Origin: CAYRUP01 sp964489265
GTDB taxonomy: Bacteria > Pseudomonadota > Gammaproteobacteria > DSM-16500
Assembly: GCA_964489265.1 (NCBI GenBank)
Contig: CAZAXX010000010.1
Span: 1 to 41,611, forward strand
DNA length: 41,611 nucleotides
Reading direction: 5' to 3'
Below are positions 1 through 8,371 of the stretch, in pieces (position 1 is the stretch's first letter; every line of letters starts with the position of its first letter). Under the pieces are notes generated by a model. It did no database searches. It saw only the letters and a list, made by a program, of their open reading frames with translations, and had not been told where the DNA came from. A program made the position numbers and the translations under genes.

Positions 1-712
1 GGAAAAATAAAATATAACCGATGCTAGATAAAATAATTTCTAACAAAATGACCCAATCCGGTTGTGTTAACGGAAAATGGGGCAGATAAAAACTATGAGT
101 GACTAAGACTAACGGTAACAAAAATAAACTGGAACAAATCAACGTGCCGGCAGACACCGAGATCGAGTCTGATTGTGCGGGACGATAACGTGCGATGTAA
201 ACTGAGCAAAAGGCAAAAGATAATGGTGTCAGTAAAACAGCAAGAGTCCAGGGAATCATTTCAGCTGAAGGCAGGCTGGTTTTAGGCAGCACGATCAGCA
301 TCAAACCCAAAATCGCACAACAAATTCCGATGAAACGTGTCCAATTAAATGATTCTACACGGGCTAATAAGGCAAGTGGATAGGCAATGACGGGTACCGT
401 ATTGACAACCACAGCAAGTAATCCCGCGGGTAAGTGCGATGCGGCAAAATACATATTCGTATTTGGAATGACAATGCCGGTTAAGCCGCAAATTAAGTAA
501 TAACGCAGATAGGACGTACTGATTTTCATGGTGGGTTTGTTTTTGCATGCGATTAAACTTAACAGGATTGCGGGGCCAAGTGATTGCCAAAAACTATAAC
601 CTAATGGCGGAACCCCGTTGGTCATGGCAAAACGGGCAATCGAATACCCTGTACCCCAAATAAAACCAAGGAGTACGAGTAATGTAATAGAAAGTGTTGT
701 GCTGTTACGCAT
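1..712 (-). CDS. EamA/DMT-family permease (5' part, cut by window edge)
   Basis: The reverse strand reads open from an ATG at 712 to the window edge, giving 237 residues with no stop. It begins MRNSTTLSITLLVLLGFIWG and continues as a series of hydrophobic helices. The GFIWGTGYSIARFA segment at about residues 16-30 is typical of the first EamA repeat of the drug/metabolite transporter superfamily, where members are usually about 290-300 aa with ten helices. Here repeat 1 (about 5-135) is complete and repeat 2 has begun, so roughly 60 residues are missing. It would be an inner-membrane exporter or permease for a small metabolite; the substrate cannot be read from sequence. No strong Shine-Dalgarno sequence is seen before the ATG. 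It runs in the same direction as the downstream genes on the minus strand but precedes none of them in transcription. Confidence 0.85.
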   Translation of the reverse strand, partial: MRNSTTLSITLLVLLGFIWGTGYSIARFAMTNGVPPLGYSFWQSLGPAILLSLIACKNKPTMKISTSYLRYYLICGLTGIVIPNTNMYFAASHLPAGLLAVVVNTVPVIAYPLALLARVESFNWTRFIGICCAILGLMLIVLPKTSLPSAEMIPWTLAVLLTPLSFAFCSVYIARYRPAQSDSISVSAGTLICSSLFLLPLVLVTHSFYLPHFPLTQPDWVILLEIILSSIGYILFF

Positions 713-751
713 GAGGTCTTAGGTCTCACTATAATTCTGGCGGCCATTATA

Positions 752-774
752 CCACAGTACTTTTAAATCAGTTT
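752..774. repeat. Shared 3'-end repeat, copy 1
   Basis: The stretch ccacagtacttttaaatcag, plus a few Ts, lies directly beyond the stop codon of the 363-aa gene. It recurs at 2001-2024 with one inserted base, where it overlaps the stop codon of the 1380-aa gene. Both copies have the same orientation relative to their genes. This suggests that the two gene ends share ancestry by duplication or recombination. Confidence 0.6.
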
Positions 775-775
775 A

Positions 776-1867
776 TTAATTGCCGTTGCTGAGTGATGTG
801 TTATAACAGCCAAGCGCAATATGTGCTGAGGTTGGTGTTTTATCCATTTGGATGAAAGTTGATTTTGAAAATAGTGATAGGGTTGAAAGAGCTGTTTGTT
901 CTTGGCGTTTTTGCTCTGCCAATACTTGATATTCTTGAGAAGCTTCTATGAATTTTTCTTTGATTTTATGGCATTCTTCTGTGGATGAGTATTCAATATC
1001 ACTAAATGCCAATGCCGCACCTATAACAGCTTCATCAATTAAATTGGCGGCAACTTTCATATAATCACTAAGGTTCTGCCAAGAGTCTGCTGTTAAACAA
1101 GTTTCAACACGAGAACAAGATTCAATGGAAAAAATCTCTTGTATATATAGATTTAACAGTTCTTGTTTTGTAAAAGAATACCCTGGAAACAGATCGACTT
1201 TATCTACCAACGGCCAAACATCAAATCGGAGTATGTCTTTCCACGTTGTGACATCTTTTATATTAGAATCTGCCGATCTATTAATTACTAAAAAAGCATG
1301 AGTGCCATCAGAGCTAATTATTTTAATTCTTTCTATACTAAATTGTATACCCAGCATTAAAAATTTTACATAGGCTAAATTGGTGTATTCACCACATGCA
1401 GCTGTTTTATAAAGCCTGGCTAAAGCGGCAGATATGAAAACGCGACCGAGTTCTTGTTCTTTAAGATCAATAAATTGTTTTAAATCAGGTTGATCGACAA
1501 TATAGTTAACGATATCACGATAAAAATTCAAAATTGATTTTCTATGCTCTAAGCTTTCATCCGAATCGTCATCGTTGACTATATTTGCTGACCCTAACGA
1601 AATTTCGCTTTTAATTTCACGACGAATTTTTTTTGCCTGAATGAATAAGTTTCGTTGTTCACAAATTTTTTTAAATTCATTGAAAATTCTAATGTCATAA
1701 ATATAAATGATATTAATTTCTTTAACTAAACTCGAAGATGCCAAAATTAGATTGGAAATATGACGATAAAATAGTCTTACCTTTCTTCTATATTCTTCAG
1801 GTAATACTATTTCTCTTTTCATTTCAGCATTCATCGCTTGCGCTGGAATGAGTGCTTGGCTAAGCAT
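776..1867 (-). CDS. Putative transglutaminase/papain-fold cysteine enzyme, effector-like, 363 aa
   Basis: No named family is recognised. The central region has the arrangement of a papain/transglutaminase-fold catalytic centre: Cys158 in AACGEYTNLA, His190 in DGTHAFLVINR, and Asp216 in RFDVWP. The Cys-Gly-Glu, His-Ala-Phe-Leu-Val-Ile and Asp-x-Trp motifs have the spacing seen in small cysteine-hydrolase domains common among bacterial effectors. Residues 1-150 are charged and probably helical, with an acidic patch (98-105). The C-terminal 130 residues are helical with no recognised domain. There is no signal peptide or membrane segment, so it is soluble and, if exported, would need a signal-independent system. 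A PmrA-box-like element and a TATCAT -10 lie upstream. It is next to another protein with a similar triad. The activity is inferred from the residue pattern only; it could be a degenerate non-enzyme. Confidence 0.6.
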   Translation of the reverse strand: MLSQALIPAQAMNAEMKREIVLPEEYRRKVRLFYRHISNLILASSSLVKEINIIYIYDIRIFNEFKKICEQRNLFIQAKKIRREIKSEISLGSANIVNDDDSDESLEHRKSILNFYRDIVNYIVDQPDLKQFIDLKEQELGRVFISAALARLYKTAACGEYTNLAYVKFLMLGIQFSIERIKIISSDGTHAFLVINRSADSNIKDVTTWKDILRFDVWPLVDKVDLFPGYSFTKQELLNLYIQEIFSIESCSRVETCLTADSWQNLSDYMKVAANLIDEAVIGAALAFSDIEYSSTEECHKIKEKFIEASQEYQVLAEQKRQEQTALSTLSLFSKSTFIQMDKTPTSAHIALGCYNTSLSNGN

Positions 1868-1903
1868 AACAACATCCTCGATGGTTTAGGTTCTTATTTG
1901 CCT

Positions 1904-1936
1904 ATGATAACAATTTCAGCTTAATAGACTATTAAG
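1904..1936 (-). promoter_or_regulatory. Candidate promoter with PmrA-box-like palindrome
   Basis: At 1920-1936 lies a perfect palindrome, CTTAATAG-A-CTATTAAG. Read as response-regulator half sites it is CTTAAT-N5-ATTAAG, close to the enteric PmrA box YTTAAK-N5-YTTAAK (one mismatch). On the minus strand it is followed after 10 nt by TATCAT (1904-1909), five of six matches to the -10 consensus, which puts the palindrome over the -35 region. The start codon of the 363-aa gene is 36 nt further on. In Legionella and Coxiella PmrA controls Dot/Icm effector genes, so the placement is suggestive. Function is inferred. Confidence 0.4.
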
Positions 1937-2000
1937 TAGATAACTTCTTGATATTACGCATTATTTATCTCGTAATTTGCTTGAAGTGCATTGCATGGCG

Positions 2001-2024
2001 CCACAGATACTTTTAAATCAGTTT
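2001..2024. repeat. Shared 3'-end repeat, copy 2
   Basis: This is the second copy of the repeat at 752-774, reading ccacagatacttttaaatca plus Ts. It includes the TAA stop (2013-2015) of the 1380-aa gene, whereas copy 1 lies just past its gene's stop. Confidence 0.6.
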
Positions 2025-5000
2025 TTTAAATCGCCGTCCGATTTGACCCAGGTCACCCGTGCTTAATGCACCTTGGTGTTTCTTCCATTCCTCTAACGTC
2101 ATATCACTTTTTAACGCACTGGATGCATTCAGTTTTTTATCTCTAGAAAATAAGCGGCCGTGGTAGTAAGTGTCAGTATTCGCAGATCTTTTTAAATAAT
2201 AAAAATAATTGAAAGCCAATAGAATATCTTTATATAAAGCAGGATACTGATTCCATGATTCAAAAGATTTCACCGCACTTTTAAAAAAAAGTTCATCATC
2301 CAATTTATCCTTTACCATGACACGGATCAATTGGGTTCTTTTCTGAGGATTAAATTTATTAAATAGAGTTGCTAAATGTTTTGTATCGGCAGTATCAATT
2401 AGTGAAATTATATGTAATAAATTGTATTCATTTACCAAATTGTCCAAGGATTGAGGAAGACCATGCTCCAGTAAGTACAGTCGCTCCCGCAATGAAAGTT
2501 CTGTTAAACAAGGCAAAAAGTTATCCGCTGATATGACAAAATTATCAAGATAACGAGTAGCGCCACGCCCCGGCTCAAGAGTTGAATTTTCAATTTTTTT
2601 ATAACCCGCAATCGCCTCATTGATTACCGTAAAACTATTTCTTAATCGAAATAACATTTGCTTACAATAAAAACGTTCATTTATTGTTTGTTCGGAGTTA
2701 GAGGTGTTTATCGATTTTAATTTTTCTTCAAACATCAATTGTAATGCTATATTTTTTTGTTGATTACCGTCAAAAAAAGAAATAAATAATTCAATACCTA
2801 ATTTTGTCGCAAAATTAAATAGAGATCGTTGATTACCATATACCAATAAATAGAATATTTCTTCACTTCTCCATTGTGTTAAATATTCCACAAATTGATC
2901 ATCTGTATGAATAAAAAATTCCAGATAACGAGCAGCGCCAATCCCAGTTTCAAGCGTACCGGTAATAACTTTTTTGTAATTTTGAACGGCCTCTTTGATC
3001 TGAATAATGTTGTTATTCAATTCATGTAAAATTTGCTCGCAATACAAGCGTTCATTAATTATTTTGTCAGAAAAAGGCGGTCGAGCTGATTTGAGTAAAC
3101 CTAATTTTGTTCGAACTATTAATCGTAATTGACTTTTAACATGATCATCACCCATTCTTTCTAAAAGAATGGCCGAGTGAGGTGTTGTATCAAGTACCTG
3201 ATACAAAGTATTTTCATTAACTAAATTACGTAAAGCGTGAGAATGGCTGTTAGTTAATAAAAATAATTGTTGATCTGCAGTGAGTTGTCTTAAACAAGAT
3301 GCAAAATTATCCGCTGTTTTAACATAAAATTCAATATAACGTACAGCTCCCCGGCCTGGTTCAAGAGCTTGTGCATTTCTATAAGAATTAATGGCTTCTT
3401 GTGTACCTCTATCAGATACATTGCTTTCTAATCGATGTAGAACTTGCTTACAATAAAAAAATTCATTAAGACCCAGATCGGGTATTTTCAATTTAGATGA
3501 AAACAATATTTGCAATATTCTATTTTTTTCATGAGCATCATTCCAAAAGGAAATAAATGTTTCGATACCCATTTTAAATATCACAGCGTTTAAGGTTTTT
3601 GGATCGCCAGTTAACAAATAGACCCTGGCATCGTTAGTAAGTCGTGTCAAACAAGTTGAAAAGTCAGCAGTTTGAGAAAAATATTCTAGGTAACTTGTTG
3701 CGCCTCGACCAGGTTCTAGCTGTGATGCAAGAATTTTTTTGTAATCATGAATAGCGACTTGAACATTCATCGTTTGCGTTGCTAATAGCTGCTCACAATA
3801 TAAAAGCTCATTAATTGAATTTGGAGCTAAAGGGTGAGTTAATGATTTGATCTGAGCGAGTTTTTCAGTAAACAATAATTTCAGTTTCTCTCTAAGAAAA
3901 TCATCGCCCAATTTATTGAGAAGAGGAGTTGGGTGAAATGTCGAATCCAATAATGCAAATAAATTATTTTCATTAACTAAAGTACGTAAAAAATGAGAAT
4001 CGCAATGCGTTAATAAATACAATTGTTTATTTGTAGTTAACCATTTTAAACAAGATAAAAAGTTATCCGCTGTTTTGACATAATATTCTAGATACCGAAT
4101 AGCTCCCCGGCCTGACTCAAGCGTACCTGATTGAATTTTGTTGTAACAAGCAATGGCTTCCTGCGTACAGGTGCTTGTTACGATAGTTTTTAATCGATGT
4201 ATGATTTGCTCACAATATAAATATTCATTGAGTGTTTTATCAGATTTCGGTTCTGGAATTGATTTGATGGCTTTCAATTTTGATTCTAACAATAGTTGTA
4301 ACGCTTGATTTTTTTGTGTTTCATCTTTCCAAAGCGAAACAAAACGGGCCGTATCCAAACTGGATAGTCTTGCAATGTGGTTATGTGAAATTGCTCTCAG
4401 AGCATCAAACCGGATTGTAACATCAGAAATGGTTTCTAATTGTAAAATAAAATTTACGCTATTATCAGAAACACAGTTTGTGATGGAATGAACGACAGCT
4501 TCAATCTGGAGACGTTTTAATTCAGTGATGATTTGATTGATAGTCGGACGATTTTCTGGTATTGCAGCCATCATATCATTAAATAATTTTTCCACTTGTG
4601 ATTGCAAGGGAGCGGGGAAATGGCTGCTGTTGTATTTTTTTTTAAACAAAGCGTCGCTTAGACAATAAATGTCTTGGTTTTTGTTTCTTATTATAGATGG
4701 TTGATTTTTAAATTCAGGCGGCTTGATGTTTAGGTTGAGTATGGGCGCTGGTGGTAGTTTGATAGGTAAAGTTGTTCCTTCCTTATCTAACAATGTCATG
4801 TCAATATAGGTGACGGCCACATGAGAAGGTTGGCTTTTTAGCTCATCGACAAGGAGATTTTCATCATGAATATCGGAATGCACAAATCCTTGATCATGAA
4901 ATTTTTCTTGTAATTGCTGAGCTGCTGCAATGCATATATTTAAATAATGATTAAAGGAAGAAATAGAAAGATCTTTAAGACGGACCCCCGGCGCTTTCTT

Positions 5001-6155
5001 TATCGCGACGTATGTGTGTGGCGGATTTTTCAATTCTTGATGTGATTTTCCATCAGCGCTGGTAACTTTTTGTGTTTGAACAGGGACATTCAAATTTACG
5101 GTATAAGAGACACCGATCCCACTTATCATTTTATTCGATTGAGCTTCATGGGTGGCTCGATTAAGATACAATGTAATAGCATCTGCAATGTCTTTGCTAG
5201 TAGCAGTCTCCGGATAGAGAGATATCGGAAAAAAACTTTTAAGCACGATCAGAGGTGCAAAAGTGTCTTTTGATGTCATCGCAAATACTTCACCAAAAGA
5301 TCCTTTGCCAAGTGGTTTTTCTTCTTGTTGATAAGCGAATTTTTTACTATCTATTGTCAGTTCGCATGCCAGTGAGCCGTTTTGGTTAGTGACCGTCAAT
5401 GTTTCACTTGTAATTTTATATTCAGCTTGTGCGGAATCAATACTAGGCATAGTAGAATAGCGCTCCTTACAATTTTTTGCTTGTTCGAGTCCATATTTGA
5501 GTAGGGTGGAATTTTTTTCTAAATCGCCTTGCATTAAGTGTGGGATATCGTACCACAAGCTATCCAGATGGTAGAGTTGCTGAGGATTATCAAATTGCAA
5601 CATGACCCAGACATGAGCTTCAGTTTTACCTTTTACGATTAGATTATCGCGATGATAAAAAATTTTTCCTTTAGGTAATAAATTATCTCGTATAAGAGCA
5701 TCGAATAGATAACTCAGTAATAACCCATGATGTCGACAAAGCCCCGTTTTAGCTTTGATAAAGTCATCAATAAAGCAGACAGTATGGCCTTTATAAAGAT
5801 GTTGTGAGCTGCTTTTTGCAACACTCGCCACTTCCGCCTCTGTTTTATTGGAGAATAGGTTTCTGACAAACATCATTGTTTGTTTTAAAACGGCTTCAGT
5901 GGTAACTGATTTGCTAATTTGGGTTTTTAATCTCTGGTATTCTGATTGCAATAAAAGCGAAGTTGGATCAAAAAGAATTATTTCACGTTTAATATCCGAA
6001 CCAATCGATGCAAGAGGTTCTGTTGAAAACTGCTGAACATCCCGAGATAAAATATGAAATTTTTTGCCGTGAATAGTAACGTATTGATTGGAATCCACGA
6101 TATCCCATGCATTCGTTAGCATGTAATTCAACATTTTAGTTGTTCTGCTTTCCAT
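2013..6155 (-). CDS. Giant effector-like protein: transglutaminase-like domain + protein kinase + 5 repeats, 1380 aa
   Basis: Domains in order. (1) Residues about 100-215 are transglutaminase-like, with Cys140 in GLCRHHG, His181 in EAHVWVML and Asp198 in YHLDSLWYD forming the expected Cys-His-Asp triad. (2) Residues about 278-552 are an eukaryote-like protein kinase: glycine loop GKGSFGEV (283-290), Lys306 in VLK, catalytic loop HSDIHDEN (His426, Asp428, Asn433), Asp452 at the DFG position (sequence IDMT), and PPE at 479-481 for APE. The key residues are all there, so it may be active despite the unusual DFG. (3) Residues about 570-1290 hold five tandem units, each with a NExxYCxQ motif (642, 781, 896, 1033, 1158) and an LEPGRGAxRYLE motif (679, 813, 931, 1068, 1193). 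No signal peptide or membrane helix is visible. It is most likely a translocated effector acting in a eukaryotic host. The triad and kinase are seen; substrates are unknown. Confidence 0.8.
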   Translation of the reverse strand: MESRTTKMLNYMLTNAWDIVDSNQYVTIHGKKFHILSRDVQQFSTEPLASIGSDIKREIILFDPTSLLLQSEYQRLKTQISKSVTTEAVLKQTMMFVRNLFSNKTEAEVASVAKSSSQHLYKGHTVCFIDDFIKAKTGLCRHHGLLLSYLFDALIRDNLLPKGKIFYHRDNLIVKGKTEAHVWVMLQFDNPQQLYHLDSLWYDIPHLMQGDLEKNSTLLKYGLEQAKNCKERYSTMPSIDSAQAEYKITSETLTVTNQNGSLACELTIDSKKFAYQQEEKPLGKGSFGEVFAMTSKDTFAPLIVLKSFFPISLYPETATSKDIADAITLYLNRATHEAQSNKMISGIGVSYTVNLNVPVQTQKVTSADGKSHQELKNPPHTYVAIKKAPGVRLKDLSISSFNHYLNICIAAAQQLQEKFHDQGFVHSDIHDENLLVDELKSQPSHVAVTYIDMTLLDKEGTTLPIKLPPAPILNLNIKPPEFKNQPSIIRNKNQDIYCLSDALFKKKYNSSHFPAPLQSQVEKLFNDMMAAIPENRPTINQIITELKRLQIEAVVHSITNCVSDNSVNFILQLETISDVTIRFDALRAISHNHIARLSSLDTARFVSLWKDETQKNQALQLLLESKLKAIKSIPEPKSDKTLNEYLYCEQIIHRLKTIVTSTCTQEAIACYNKIQSGTLESGRGAIRYLEYYVKTADNFLSCLKWLTTNKQLYLLTHCDSHFLRTLVNENNLFALLDSTFHPTPLLNKLGDDFLREKLKLLFTEKLAQIKSLTHPLAPNSINELLYCEQLLATQTMNVQVAIHDYKKILASQLEPGRGATSYLEYFSQTADFSTCLTRLTNDARVYLLTGDPKTLNAVIFKMGIETFISFWNDAHEKNRILQILFSSKLKIPDLGLNEFFYCKQVLHRLESNVSDRGTQEAINSYRNAQALEPGRGAVRYIEFYVKTADNFASCLRQLTADQQLFLLTNSHSHALRNLVNENTLYQVLDTTPHSAILLERMGDDHVKSQLRLIVRTKLGLLKSARPPFSDKIINERLYCEQILHELNNNIIQIKEAVQNYKKVITGTLETGIGAARYLEFFIHTDDQFVEYLTQWRSEEIFYLLVYGNQRSLFNFATKLGIELFISFFDGNQQKNIALQLMFEEKLKSINTSNSEQTINERFYCKQMLFRLRNSFTVINEAIAGYKKIENSTLEPGRGATRYLDNFVISADNFLPCLTELSLRERLYLLEHGLPQSLDNLVNEYNLLHIISLIDTADTKHLATLFNKFNPQKRTQLIRVMVKDKLDDELFFKSAVKSFESWNQYPALYKDILLAFNYFYYLKRSANTDTYYHGRLFSRDKKLNASSALKSDMTLEEWKKHQGALSTGDLGQIGRRFKKLI

Positions 6156-6213
6156 GTGTTCGCCAGTATTTGTTATTTATTTGGTATGGTATTCCGTATT
6201 TTGAGAGAGGAGC

Positions 6214-6234
6214 ATTACAGTTTAATTACAGTTT
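6214..6234 (-). promoter_or_regulatory. 10-bp direct repeat at 11-bp period, CpxR-box-like
   Basis: The plus strand reads ATTACAGTTT-A-ATTACAGTTT, two perfect copies one helical turn apart. On the minus strand this contains GTAAT-N6-GTAAT, one mismatch per half from the CpxR consensus GTAAA-N6-GTAAA. It lies 59-79 nt upstream of the start codon of the 1380-aa gene. Tandem sites with 11-bp spacing are typical of OmpR/PhoB-family regulators. No convincing -10 could be fixed; TACCAT in the 5' leader is possible. Confidence 0.4.
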
Positions 6235-6257
6235 GCCTCCGAGTCTGCCCTTATAAA

Positions 6258-7049
6258 TTAGAGCCCAAAATATAATATAGATTCTCGGATTCTCGGATTA
6301 AAATAAAATTCGGGCGTATTTCCGAAAGCATCTTTTAACGTTTTATCAGCGCCGTGATCGACTAATAACTCGAATAATTCCCTGTGATCATTTCTCGCCG
6401 CGTGATGCAGTGCAGAAGAACCTTGTGCATCACGTGTTGTATTAAATAGATTAGATTTCAATGTGTTATTGGCTTTTAATAAGAGTTTAGCTAATTGCAA
6501 AGCGACATCGGGGTTGTGTATTTTCTTGCAAATATCTAACAATGCTAAAGCATATTGTTTTTCTTTTAAGTGATCTTCGAGTGATTTGCATCTGACCTTA
6601 TATCTAGTCATTAATTTGGTAATGCGATCTACTACATCTTTATGTTCATCATCTATATTATCTTTAAAAATGGGAGACAGAAAAAGACTACTTTGCAAAG
6701 TAGGTTTTCTGCTTTCTGCTTTTGTTTCTTGAGCGGGCCCAGCTGGTGTTGTCTGCTTTGGTTTAGGAAGTTTTTCCTCAGGATGAAGAGCTTGTTCCTG
6801 AAGAAGACGCAAATACTCATCTTCAGAAATATGCTCTTTATCTTTTAAAAATTGGATAATAGCTTTTGTTCTTGGTATGTCATTTGTTCCAAATTTTTTA
6901 CCCAGTATAAATGCATTTTTCAACTTGGCTTTTGTTATTAAGTCTTTACCAAATTTCTCAGATAAATCAAAGGTAAAGTAGATAACGATTGACCGTTCTT
7001 GAAATTCAATAGATTCGATAGTGGCTGAGTTTAATTTGATAATTGGCAT
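6258..7049 (-). CDS. Ankyrin-repeat protein, effector-like, 263 aa
   Basis: The C-terminal part (about 209-250) is an ankyrin repeat: GSSALHHAARNDHRELFELL followed by VDHGADKTLKDAFGNTPEF, matching the consensus G-TPLH-AA---ELL--LGAD. A second, weaker repeat may precede it (about 178-208, DVALQLAKLLLKANNTLKSN). Residues 1-80 form a lysine-rich alpha/beta region with no recognised family, and 88-120 is a Pro/Gln/Lys-rich linker. Residues 135-175 are helical. There is no signal peptide. Ankyrin repeats bind proteins, and in Legionellales small ankyrin proteins are frequently secreted effectors, so a host-directed role is plausible but inferred. It follows the TPR gene at a distance of 112 nt filled by a palindromic repeat. 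Its own Shine-Dalgarno is weak (gaag). Confidence 0.75.
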   Translation of the reverse strand: MPIIKLNSATIESIEFQERSIVIYFTFDLSEKFGKDLITKAKLKNAFILGKKFGTNDIPRTKAIIQFLKDKEHISEDEYLRLLQEQALHPEEKLPKPKQTTPAGPAQETKAESRKPTLQSSLFLSPIFKDNIDDEHKDVVDRITKLMTRYKVRCKSLEDHLKEKQYALALLDICKKIHNPDVALQLAKLLLKANNTLKSNLFNTTRDAQGSSALHHAARNDHRELFELLVDHGADKTLKDAFGNTPEFYFNPRIRESILYFGL

Positions 7050-7077
7050 ATGTTCTTCGTTTTCAATGTCGTATTGT

Positions 7078-7154
7078 TGTCATCCAGAGAGCGCTTTTTG
7101 CTCGAAGGATCTCCTCATATTTATCGGGAAATCCTTCACTTAGTTCAGGATGAC
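7078..7154 (-). repeat. Palindromic interspersed repeat, degenerate copy A
   Basis: It is bounded by TGTCATCC and GGATGACA. Relative to the copy at 15468 it is inverted and has several substitutions, including loss of the perfect inner stem. It fills the space between the TPR gene stop and the ankyrin gene start, so it would be in any shared transcript. Confidence 0.8.
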
Positions 7155-7161
7155 ATTTCCT

Positions 7162-8328
7162 CTATGGGAAACTCTTTCTTCTCTGCTGATCATCAGGCAA
7201 CTGAACATAATTTCCAGAGTCTGGTCTTTCCTCCGCTGATTTTTGTTCATGCGCCTTTAAAGAAGAAAATAAAGGAATTTTTGTTTTGAATGGCTCAAAT
7301 TTTTTCGTAGTCTCTTTTTTGTGTATTGCAAGCTTTATTCTGTCGCCAGATTTTTTTTGCCCTGGGGATAATAGAGGTTCAAATGTCTTTTCATAAAAAT
7401 CAGGATATCTTTTAATGAAATGTTTGAGCCATTCGTCACTAACATGCTGTTTAACTAAATTAGGATTGGTCTTAAATGCTTGAGTATAATTATCATGAGC
7501 ATTTTGGCGCTCACCTAATGAGTTATAAAGATCGGCAAGCCATAAATAAATATCTCCTTTCAATGTGGCATCATTATCTACACACTGTAAGGCCTCCCGG
7601 TAATATTTAATTGCCTTCTCATGATGTAGTGGATATTTTTCCTTTTCGTGATAATCAAAAGCAAGTTTTCTATAACCAACAGCACAATCAAGATAAATTT
7701 GTAATTTAGTATTTCTGTCAGTATTTTCCGGTAATGATCTAGCTGCTATTTCAAATCCTTCTAGCGTGGTTTCTGGAAGTTGCATTTTTTTAACTTGCTT
7801 CAACTGTTCGGTGGATAATTGTGGCTTTAATGTTTTTTGATAAAATTCAGGAAAATGTTTAACGAAATTTTTTAGTTTCCAGGGTGTAGTCACCTTATCG
7901 TCAGCTAATTTACGATTTAAACGATAGGCAGCAGTATAGTCATCATGAGCTCTTTGCTGTTCGCCGAGCTCTTCATAAATTTGGGCGCGATAAAGCAGAG
8001 TTGAGCCTTTTTTTTCTGTTTTGTTATTGGGTAGTGAATCTAAGCAAGATATAGCTTTAGTGAAATACAAAATGGCGTTTCTAAAGTATTCCTGAATTTG
8101 ATTTCGTTTTTTTTCTGTTGAATGAAGAACAGTACTAAAACTCCCACTCAATTGGGCTCCTAGATCGGAATATAGAAGTGCTTTACCTAAATAAATTTTG
8201 AACTTTAAATCAAAGCTCTCATTTTCGGGTAATAATGAAGAAGCTAGCGTAAATAAAGATAAAGCCATAGCATTGTTTCCTGCTTTTTGTTCTGCCATAG
8301 CTTGATCGTAAAGTTCTTCTGCCTTCAT
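7162..8328 (-). CDS. TPR-repeat protein with internal duplication, effector-like, 388 aa
   Basis: Two homologous halves are visible. Unit 1 (about 23-175) runs from LFTLASSLLPENESFDLKF through LYRAQIYEELGEQQRAHDDY to FPEFYQKTLKPQLS. Unit 2 (about 190-325) runs from FEIAARSLPENTDRNTKLQ through LWLADLYNSLGERQNAHDNY to YPDFYEKTFEPLLS. Each contains tetratricopeptide helices (A-x-Y-x-x-LG-x-x-x-x-A-x-x-x-Y-x-x-A). The first 35 residues add a further TPR. The last 60 residues are basic and polar, apparently disordered. There is no signal peptide or membrane helix. TPRs bind peptides or proteins; the partner is unknown. It lies 43 nt downstream of pyrC on the same strand and could be read through from the pyr operon, though an AT-rich leader with possible -10 boxes precedes it. 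GAGG serves as the Shine-Dalgarno. Confidence 0.75.
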   Translation of the reverse strand: MKAEELYDQAMAEQKAGNNAMALSLFTLASSLLPENESFDLKFKIYLGKALLYSDLGAQLSGSFSTVLHSTEKKRNQIQEYFRNAILYFTKAISCLDSLPNNKTEKKGSTLLYRAQIYEELGEQQRAHDDYTAAYRLNRKLADDKVTTPWKLKNFVKHFPEFYQKTLKPQLSTEQLKQVKKMQLPETTLEGFEIAARSLPENTDRNTKLQIYLDCAVGYRKLAFDYHEKEKYPLHHEKAIKYYREALQCVDNDATLKGDIYLWLADLYNSLGERQNAHDNYTQAFKTNPNLVKQHVSDEWLKHFIKRYPDFYEKTFEPLLSPGQKKSGDRIKLAIHKKETTKKFEPFKTKIPLFSSLKAHEQKSAEERPDSGNYVQLPDDQQRRKSFP

Positions 8329-8371
8329 TTTGTATAATCCTCGTCATATTTATATTTTTAAGTTCTGATCT

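Noticed and set aside
345..590. 81-aa minus-strand ORF
   Set aside because: It is another frame of the EamA permease gene, which is continuous through this stretch and shows family motifs.
5070..5273. Plus-strand ORF inside the giant effector gene
   Set aside because: Antisense shadow; no ribosome-binding site and no recognisable protein.
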